NCBI RefSeq assembly: GCF_008085905.1
Contig: NZ_VSFF01000006.1
Coordinates: 525,005-589,004, forward strand
Source of the DNA: Actinomadura syzygii
GTDB lineage: Bacteria; Actinomycetota; Actinomycetes; Streptosporangiales; Streptosporangiaceae
DNA: 64,000 bases
Reading direction: 5' to 3'
Numbering within the stretch: the first letter of the stretch is position 1; every line of letters begins with the position of its first letter. Shown piece by piece: positions 58,381 through 64,000 of this stretch. Both the position numbers and the translations under genes were made by a program. The notes under the pieces are model-generated. The model was not told the origin of the DNA. It saw only the letters and a program-made list of their open reading frames with translations, and did no database searches.

Positions 58381-58800
58381 ACTGGGGCGGCGACGACCGG
58401 ACCGCCGGATTCGGGCTCATTCTGGCGCCAACGCCGCACACCTTCACCTTCGACGACCGCACCGTCTTCGGCTGCGCCAGCGACACACTCGACTTCCCCA
58501 GGGTGCTCGGCCACGTCGGCGTGGTGACCTCGACCTGCGCGGCCACCGGACGGCCCATCCGCATCGAGCTGACCGCCGACGGCATCACCTCCCCCGCCCC
58601 GCCTACGGCCGTGGTGTCCCGGATGCGACCCAGCGTGGCCGTGGCCGACGTACGACAGCTGTGGCAACCTGGGCAACTTCCAAGGCGACCACGAGGTCGC
58701 TGGCGAATGGCGACCACCCACCCCAACGGCGAGGTCGTCCCGGTCGCCGCGGAGTTCACCAGCGTCCGGCACGCGATGCTCCATTTGAGCTCGACGGCCC
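58381..58800 (+). pseudogene. MerB-like (alkylmercury lyase family) remnant
   Basis: FTFDDRTVFGCASDTLDFPR, VVTSTCAATGRPIRIELTAD and PPTAVVSRMRPSVAVADVR match the central part of the organomercurial-lyase family. After a frame change HPNGEVVPVAAEFTSVRHAM matches its C-terminus. There is no proper start, so it is a pseudogene. Confidence 0.6.
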
Positions 58801-58837
58801 GGCCGCAGGCTAGCCGCCCGTCCCGGCCCGGGAGCGG

Positions 58838-59596
58838 TCAGCCCCGGCGGTCCGCCGACACGGCACCCCGGGCGCTCAGCCAGTCCGCCAGCTCATCGGC
58901 GGCGCCGCGCCGCGCGGCCTCCAGAGGGGTCAGGCCCTCGTGGCCGACCCAGTTGATGTTCGCACCCGACTCCAGCAGGTACGCGACGACCGGACGCTGC
59001 CCGCCGTGGCAGGCGTGCCACAGCGCGTTCGTGACCTCGCCCGGTCCGGGCGCAGGCTCGGTCTCGGCGAGCTCACGGACCCGGGTCAGGTCACCGAGCG
59101 CGGCGGCCTGCCACAGTGTCGCGGTGGCACCGCGTTCCACCAGGCGGCGGGCGGCGTTCCAGTTCCGGAACGCCACCGCATCGGCCAGCGGCGTCCCGCC
59201 CTCCGATCACCGCCCCGTCCGCCTCGTTGTCGGCGCCCGCGTCCAAGAGCGCGTCCAGCACCGGGACGTCGTCACTGCTGGCAGCCCAATGCAGCGCCGT
59301 TTCGCTGTGCGGCCCGGCGAAGCGACCGTTGACCGGCGTGCCCGCGGCCACCAGCACGCCGGGGCTCTGCGGACCGTTCGGATAGTGCCCCGGCCAGTCA
59401 GTGGCCACGTGCAGCAGCGTCCGCGACATCCCCGCCGAGATCCCCAGCCGCACAGCCGCACAGCCGCTAAGCCAGGATGCTCGGCCAAGAGCACCAGCAG
59501 ACCGTCAACGTCGCCCTCCCGGATCGCCTCCGTTACGGCCACCGCGACCGGATCGCCAGGATCCAGGTAGGACGCGCAGTTCCCATCCCCCATCAT
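58838..59596 (-). pseudogene. ankyrin-repeat protein gene with two frameshifts
   Basis: Three frames must be joined. First MMGDGNCASYLDPGDPVAVA to LAEHPGLAAVRL; then GMSRTLLHVATDWPGHYPNG with ETALHWAASSDDVPVLDALL; then AFRNWNAARRLVERGATATL to GHEGLTPLEAARRGAADELA. Together they give an ankyrin protein of about 250 residues. Both breaks lie in G/C-rich runs, so sequencing error cannot be excluded. Confidence 0.7.
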
Positions 59597-59974
59597 CACC
59601 GCACGGTCAAAGCCCCGCGCAACGCTTCGCCGCAGACGTCCAAAGGCACAGGCCCGGAGATCAAGCAGTTGAGGCTGAGGAGTCTCGGCCGCCCGTAGTG
59701 AGCGGCATGGGCCGTACCGGGGCCAAGCGGCATGGACGGCATGGCGACCGGCAAAGAGATGAAGGACCCCGGACAGGCTGACCTCACGGTCCGCCGAGAT
59801 CACCACAAAGCAGTAGTTGCTCAAGCAGTAGAACACGAGGCATGTGACAAACGGACGGGCAGCCATCCCCAGCCATTTTTGCCTTCGCACACGGCCATGC
59901 TGGCCGGCGCTCCTGCGGACAAACGGCTCTTCGCGGCTCCCCGCGTGGGCACTACCCCTGATATATGCGGCTCA
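59597..59974. other. intergenic stretch, no gene recognised
   Basis: About 380 bp between the ankyrin remnant and the stop of the DUF2637 gene. ORFs on both strands look like shadows, and no repeats were seen. Confidence 0.4.
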
Positions 59975-60856
59975 CTACGAGGCGACGGCGTCGAGGCGTC
60001 CCGTACGGCCAGCTTGCTTGACGAGCCGTCCCCAGCGCTCGCTACGCCCGAACTGGCTGCCGATCGCCTTCCCCGGCGGTAGATCACCCGCAGGCGTACG
60101 GTGAGCCACCGCCCACCGCCACGCCCGCCGCTGGATGTCCGCATCGCCAGTCCCGTCCAAATGAGATGAGGATCGCTGTGACCCCGCGCCATCGACCGCG
60201 TCACGTTGTTGGAGCCGCGCTGAAGAGTGTCTGAGGTCCAAGATCTGATCGGTAGGAGCCTTCTCCGAGGTCGCGGGCCGGGAGGGTGGACTCCTCAGAG
60301 TCTCCTCAGAGGTCGCCGGAGCGGGCCGTGGTCCCCTGAGAGTCTTCTCAGAAGGGCCATGTGTCGCCACAGAGATTCTACGAGCGTTCTCAGAGGTCAT
60401 ATGTGTCGCTTCGGAGGTAACGCCGATCTCAGCGTTATCGCTCTCTATTTTCCTGACGGAGGTGTGCCTGATTTGCCGCATCAGCAGTTCATAGGCGCCG
60501 ATCAGGGCGCAGCTAGGCCAGGCGGCTATGAGACGGCCGACCACCGATGGCTCGGCGACGGCAACGTTGGCGGCCAGGCTGGCGGCGCTGCCAAGCACCA
60601 GCAGCGCCCACGGCAACAGTCCGCTGCGGCGGCCTTGCCGGGAGTCGACCAGCAGCGACATCGAGGCCACCGCGATCATCCCGTCCACACTCACCGGCAA
60701 CAGTGCCGCCGTCCAGGACGTTTCTCCGTACCGCAGCACCAAGTAGTACATGTGCTTATAGCTGATCACTGCAGCGATGCCGGCCAACACAAGGACGCTG
60801 GCCGTGGAGGCCCACCGGATCACCCGGTCTGCGAGGGAAAGCTCTGCCCTGGCCAC
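59975..60856 (-). CDS. DUF2637 membrane protein (spread/transfer-associated), right end of element A
   Basis: 293 residues from GTG 60856, with GAGGA 10 nt upstream. The frame is also open to the recombinase, see that entry. DUF2637 core: VIRWASTASVLVLAGIAAVI, SYKHMYYLVLRYGETSWTAA, SVDGMIAVASMSLL and AAWPSCALIGAYELLMRQ, with four membrane helices in the first 130 residues. The cytosolic tail carries TSEKTL/SEETL-like repeats and a WRWAVAH segment near the end. Such proteins are marks of actinomycete integrative and conjugative elements, where Spd-like proteins help intramycelial spread. Confidence 0.8.
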   Translation of the reverse strand: MARAELSLADRVIRWASTASVLVLAGIAAVISYKHMYYLVLRYGETSWTAALLPVSVDGMIAVASMSLLVDSRQGRRSGLLPWALLVLGSAASLAANVAVAEPSVVGRLIAAWPSCALIGAYELLMRQIRHTSVRKIESDNAEIGVTSEATHMTSENARRISVATHGPSEKTLRGPRPAPATSEETLRSPPSRPATSEKAPTDQILDLRHSSARLQQRDAVDGAGSQRSSSHLDGTGDADIQRRAWRWAVAHRTPAGDLPPGKAIGSQFGRSERWGRLVKQAGRTGRLDAVAS

Positions 60857-62650
60857 GGCGATCAGTCCTCTGCTTCGTCGACCAGGGCTGCGGTGTTTAG
60901 GGGTACCTCGCCCAGGGGAAGGACGATATAGGCAGAAGGTTCGTGTTCGACCTCGGACACCACTGGTTACCCCAAAGTAACGTTCTGGAGTTACGATCCG
61001 GTCCGGGTCGAGGTTCACCTCGGCTCGGATTTCTTGTTTTTCCGGACGATAGGTGAGCCGCATCCCGAGCCGCCGGTAGACCTCCTGCCGGTCCTCGGGC
61101 TTGGCATCGGCCAGGATGTTCACCAGCCCACCGAGAGCCGTGATGAGCTCTTCTATGTCGTCGGGCGTCATGATGTGCGGCTGCTCGTCTTCAGTCGCCT
61201 GCAACCGCGCCTCGGCGGCGGCCCGTTCAGCGTTGGTCTCAGCGATCCACTTGGTGATGGTGGCCGGGTCGGCTCCTGCTTCCAGCGCGGCCCGGTGGCG
61301 GCCCAGCTTGGCGTCGCAGGCCGCGATCTTCGCGCGGGCCCTGGTCGTGTCGGAGGCGGTCGGCTGTGCTTGGGCCTGGTGGAGGTCGGTGATGGTCTGC
61401 TTGATGCGGTGCGGAGCCAGGACCTTGGCGAGCCAACCGTCCACGAGCGCGGTGACCCGGTGTTCGCGGACGAAGATGTTGCGGGGATGGCTAACCTTGT
61501 TGGCCAGCGCATACTCCTGCGGGTACCGGCAACGGAAGTAGACGTAGTCCTTGTAGGTGTGGGCCTGCATTTTGCGGTCGCACAGTCCGCAGTAGATGAC
61601 GCCGCGCAGTGCGTAGTGGTGTTTGGTCTTCTCGCGTGCCTTGGTGCCTCCTCGCTGGCATCGGCGTCCGACGAGCTTGCCTTCGATCTGGTCGAAGATC
61701 TCCTTGCCGATGATGGCGGGGTGGACGGGTTCCTTGGAGAACACCCATTGGTCCCGGTCGTTCCAGCGGAGCTTGGTGATGTGGCCGAGGGAGACGTCGT
61801 TGACGTCGAAGAGCACTTCGTCCTTGCGCTGTCGATTCCAGACCTGATAGCCGGTGTATCTGGGGTTGGTCAGTATCGCTCTGACCGATACCTTGGACCA
61901 GGCCAGCCCTTCCCGGTGCGGATTCCGCGCCCGATCGTGCGCGGACGGGCACGGGATGTCGTCGCGGGTGAGTCCCTCGGCGATGGCGAACAGCCCTTTC
62001 TCGATCGATCCGTTGTGGCCGAGGAACTCGCGGTAGATCCTCTGCACGACGGGCGCCGCCTCGGGGTCGATCGCGAGCCTGTACAGGCGTTTCCCGTCGG
62101 CCGCCTTCCCCGGATGCGGATGAGGTCCGGCGTCCACGAGGGTGTAGCCGTAGGGAGGCCGTCCTCCCAGATAGCGGCCCTCGGTCGCGGCGATGGCGGC
62201 CATGCTGCTGCGGACCCGGGTTCTGATTCGGTTGCGTTCGCCTTTGGACAGTCCACCGAATACCGACATGATCATGTCGTGGGCTTCGTTCTCCGGGTCG
62301 ACCGGGCCGCCGACTTCGGGAACCCACAACGGCACACCGTAATGGTCGAACACCGGGAAGGTCAGGCCGTACTGTCCACCGTAGAAGGCGCGGTGCGGTT
62401 CGCCCACCACCACCGCCTCGAAGCCCCGGCGCGGATCCCTCAGCGCCTTCAACAGGTCGCTGGCCCGGGGACGCCGTACCCACGGGATCGATCTGGATCT
62501 GTCGACGTCAAAGAACTCGGCCACGATGCGTCCGCCGCAGCTTTCGATCAGCCCTTGCGCACGGCGCAACTGCCACGCCTTCGATGCCGCCGGATCCTGC
62601 TTGTCCTCCGTCGACACCCGCCCGTAGAACGCGAACCTGATCACTGCCAT
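60857..62650 (-). CDS. large serine recombinase (integrase) of element B, reading into the DUF2637 gene
   Basis: About 564 residues lie before the att core, and the frame has no stop until 59975, giving an 891-residue ORF. Resolvase domain: catalytic Ser in YGRVSTEDKQDP and RIRTRVRSSM. The recombinase domain follows (GRPPYGYTLVDAGPH, AILTNPRYTGYQVWNRQRKD). Then come a zinc ribbon (GVIYCGLCDRKM, YFRCRYP), a coiled coil and the C-terminal RRLGMRLTYRPEKQEIRAEV. It should recombine a tRNA-Leu attB with its attP. Start ATG 62650 overlaps the small ORF. A fusion protein or re-initiation at GTG 60856 are both possible. Confidence 0.88.
60927..60960 (+). other. attR(A)/attL(B) junction: left attP arm plus core
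   Basis: Arm TATAGGCAGAAGGTTCGTG (60927-60945), then TTCGA and core CCTCGGACAC (60951-60960). The arm is the inverse of the one at 26775-26793. To the right of the core lies the left end of element B, within its recombinase gene. Confidence 0.8.
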
Positions 62651-62793
62651 CGCCTCTCCTTCTTCTTCTCCGGCATGGAGGAGTTCTTGGCCGCCTTGAG
62701 CAGGATTTCCAGCAGCGCCCTGGCTGCGCCGGGCGTGAGCCGTGGTGGCTCGTCCGGCGCAACCAGGCGCAGTTGCCCGCCGGTCTCGGTCAC
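62641..62793 (-). CDS. small ORF coupled to the recombinase
   Basis: 50 residues from GTG 62793. APDEPPRLTPGAARALLEIL, then a Lys/Arg-rich tail (MPEKKKERRWQ). Its start overlaps the previous stop (GTGA) and its end overlaps the recombinase start by 10 nt. A homologue precedes the damaged recombinase of element A, so it is a conserved component, perhaps a recombination directionality or accessory factor. Confidence 0.65.
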   Translation of the reverse strand: MTETGGQLRLVAPDEPPRLTPGAARALLEILLKAAKNSSMPEKKKERRWQ

Positions 62794-63176
62794 CGCCGTC
62801 CCCTGGGCGACTTGAAGACCACTCGCCGCTCGACCCCCGGAACGCGGTCGCCGTCGCCGCGCATGCGGCGGTCGGGGTATCGACGCTCGCCTCTTATCCG
62901 CAGGTCAAGGCTGAATCTCGGATGTTCAGCCGAGACGGTGACGGGCGGAGCGATGAACTGCGGCCTTCCGGGCGGAGTTGTCAGGTGCCAGGCGTCGCCG
63001 CACCGGTACACGCGCAGTCGGATGCCGGGTGCGCCGATCCGGGCGGCTCGGCGTGCCTGGCGGCGGCTGTCGTAGCCCGCGCGTCCGCATCGTCCACACA
63101 TACCGAGTTGGAGGATGGTCAGGATTTCAAGAACGCGGTGGCGCAGTGGCTGAGAGCTATGCGGCTGTCGGCTCAT
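62790..63176 (-). CDS. small zinc-ribbon-like protein of the element left end
   Basis: 128 residues from ATG 63176, overlapping the methyltransferase stop by ATGA. The segment MCGRCGRAGYDSRRQARRAA followed by RLRVYRCGDAWHLTTPPGR is the C-x2-C plus YRC-x-WHLT pattern of small proteins found in many actinomycete mobile elements. The C-terminal half is Arg-rich. It probably binds nucleic acid. Confidence 0.65.
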   Translation of the reverse strand: MSRQPHSSQPLRHRVLEILTILQLGMCGRCGRAGYDSRRQARRAARIGAPGIRLRVYRCGDAWHLTTPPGRPQFIAPPVTVSAEHPRFSLDLRIRGERRYPDRRMRGDGDRVPGVERRVVFKSPRGRR

Positions 63177-63880
63177 CGGCCTTCCTCCACCAGGTCGGCA
63201 ACGGACTGGAAGAGCAGGAGATCCTCGTGAGCGCTGGCGCAGGCTGGAATGCCGCGATCACGGGCGCGGCGCGTTTCGAGCATCTGGAAGAAGGAGGCCC
63301 GGTTAACAAGCCCCCCGTCGCGCAGGCCGGCTAGCAAGGCGGCGTAACGGCCGGTGAGGTTCAGGCCATGACACTGCGCGGTGCGAATGACCTGGCCAGG
63401 CAGGTCGATCAGCTCACCTTTGACCCGGATGGGGCGGACAGTGACGCCGATGACACCGCCGGGCTGCAGCAGGGTGGCACTGCCGACCAGAATGCGACCA
63501 AAGCCGTCCAAGAGGCCGGGCAGGGGCTGGTGGGCAAGGTTGCTCCGGTCGGTGGAGTACCGGTGATGGTGTTTGGTGACCTTGCCGCCGCCGTTGTCGC
63601 GTCCGGACCGTATGTGCCCGTGAGTGCGCGCCCCGTACGGCGGCGAGGTAAGGACCAGCGCGGCCTCGCCGTGCAGGTCCCGGTAGATGGTGGCGATGTT
63701 GCGGGCGTCACCGCAGGCAACCTGGTATCGCCCGCTCGCTCCCTGCGCGTGGGCGTGCCGCAGGTTGCCCAGCGTGAGGTGGACGAAGTCTGGTTCGTAC
63801 TCCACGCCGACGGCGTTTCGGCCGAGGTGAATCGCTTCGACCAGGGTCGTGCCGATCCCGCACATCGGATCGACGCCTAG
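63173..63880 (-). pseudogene. site-specific DNA methyltransferase, 5' end lost
   Basis: About 235 residues. SAM motif I DPMCGIGTTLVEAIHLGRNA and catalytic LTSPPYGARTHG are present, with a GGVIGVTVRPIRVKGELIDL strand later. It is an N4-cytosine or N6-adenine enzyme of the alpha type. The natural N-terminus is missing: upstream of motif I the frame runs into unrelated sequence beginning near 63881 (GCGTGTTTCAAAA). The frame stays open to 63973, so a chimeric protein is possible. Confidence 0.6.
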
Positions 63881-64000
63881 GGCGTGTTTCAAAAGGGGTG
63901 CTGGTGCGGTCGGTTGCCGGTGTGTCGCTGACCGATAAGCAGCGAGGTCTCCGGTAGATGGTTCTTCGACCAAGAAGACCAGTGTCCCGGAGACCTCGTG
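63881..64000. mobile_element. possible insertion-sequence end cutting the methyltransferase gene
   Basis: The sequence changes character at GCGTGTTTCAAAA, which resembles ends of IS5-type elements. Inside, CGAGGTCTCCGG (63943-63954) is repeated inverted as CCGGAGACCTCG (63987-63998). No transposase is visible before the window ends. Confidence 0.35.

Larger units (their letters stand above)
60951..64000. mobile_element. element B: left end of a second integrative element, continues beyond the window
   Basis: Begins at the shared core and carries the coupled minus-strand operon of methyltransferase, zinc-ribbon protein, small ORF and large serine recombinase. Overlaps of 4 nt (ATGA, GTGA) and 10 nt join the four genes. 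The 5' end of the methyltransferase appears to be cut by an insertion. Confidence 0.7.

Noticed and set aside
60925..60960. Remnant of a second tRNA at the A/B junction
   Set aside because: Only the ten core bases match tRNA-Leu; the preceding bases do not form a T-arm and are explained as the attP arm.

Overview
The window is high-GC actinomycete chromosome. Likely an aerial-growing member of the Streptosporangiales, such as Thermomonosporaceae/Actinomadura, though this is inference. Pointers are the many GTG/TTG starts, a chaplin-repeat surface protein, an MFS-thymidylate kinase fusion, a TopA with a basic tail instead of zinc fingers, and the DesA3-type desaturase with its reductase. No rRNA or CRISPR array was seen.

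Positions 1-26,776 are ordinary, well-packed core or niche sequence. They hold tRNA-Thr(CGT), a TAP-type lipoprotein hydrolase, and a TetR/MFS efflux pair divergent over a repeated operator. Next come a double DUF427 protein, an oxidoreductase-desaturase operon, a GNAT protein, and a streptogrisin-like protein whose active site is lost. They are followed by a PSP1/RicT homologue, fructosamine kinase with LMW-PTP, an S8 protease, holB, tmk (fused to an MFS transporter) and topA. The stretch ends with DUF5703, a six-repeat chaplin protein, an M20 peptidase and tRNA-Leu(GAG).

From the 3' end of tRNA-Leu onward the sequence is accessory. I read it as two integrative elements in tandem. Element A runs from 26,768 to 60,960 (about 34 kb). 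Element B starts at 60,951 and leaves the window. Both begin with the same left-end module on the minus strand: DNA methyltransferase, small ORF, large serine recombinase running over the att core. In A this module is wrecked (recombinase deleted internally, methyltransferase broken). In B it is largely intact. Joining the two ends of A rebuilds a symmetrical 50-bp site with 19-bp inverted arms around the core, as expected for a serine-integrase attP. At the A/B junction the B recombinase frame runs without a stop into a DUF2637 membrane protein at the right end of A.

Element A has no recognisable transfer or replication genes and looks like a graveyard turned into a defence island. Its left third holds a sedolisin pseudogene, a HAD/EEP operon, a CoiA-like nuclease and two unknown proteins. 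The stretch 36.1-39.0 kb is packed with broken genes: a tyrosine recombinase, an SAM-methyltransferase, a flavoprotein, a HEPN-like gene, an OLD-like ATPase and a DUF2637 tail. The centre is an intact divergent cluster. Leftward lie an HTH/N6-methylase-like protein, HsdM, HsdS, HsdR (all joined by 4-nt overlaps) and a soluble Ser/Thr kinase with a helical-repeat tail. Rightward lie a DUF6119/TIGR04141-like protein, a 1.05-kb-residue protein with a nuclease-like N-terminus, and a small membrane protein. This centre is the best candidate for an undescribed composite anti-phage system. The right third holds remnants of arsM, a MerB-like gene and an ankyrin gene, an endonuclease VII-like HNH gene, and a DUF6247 toxin-antitoxin-like pair.
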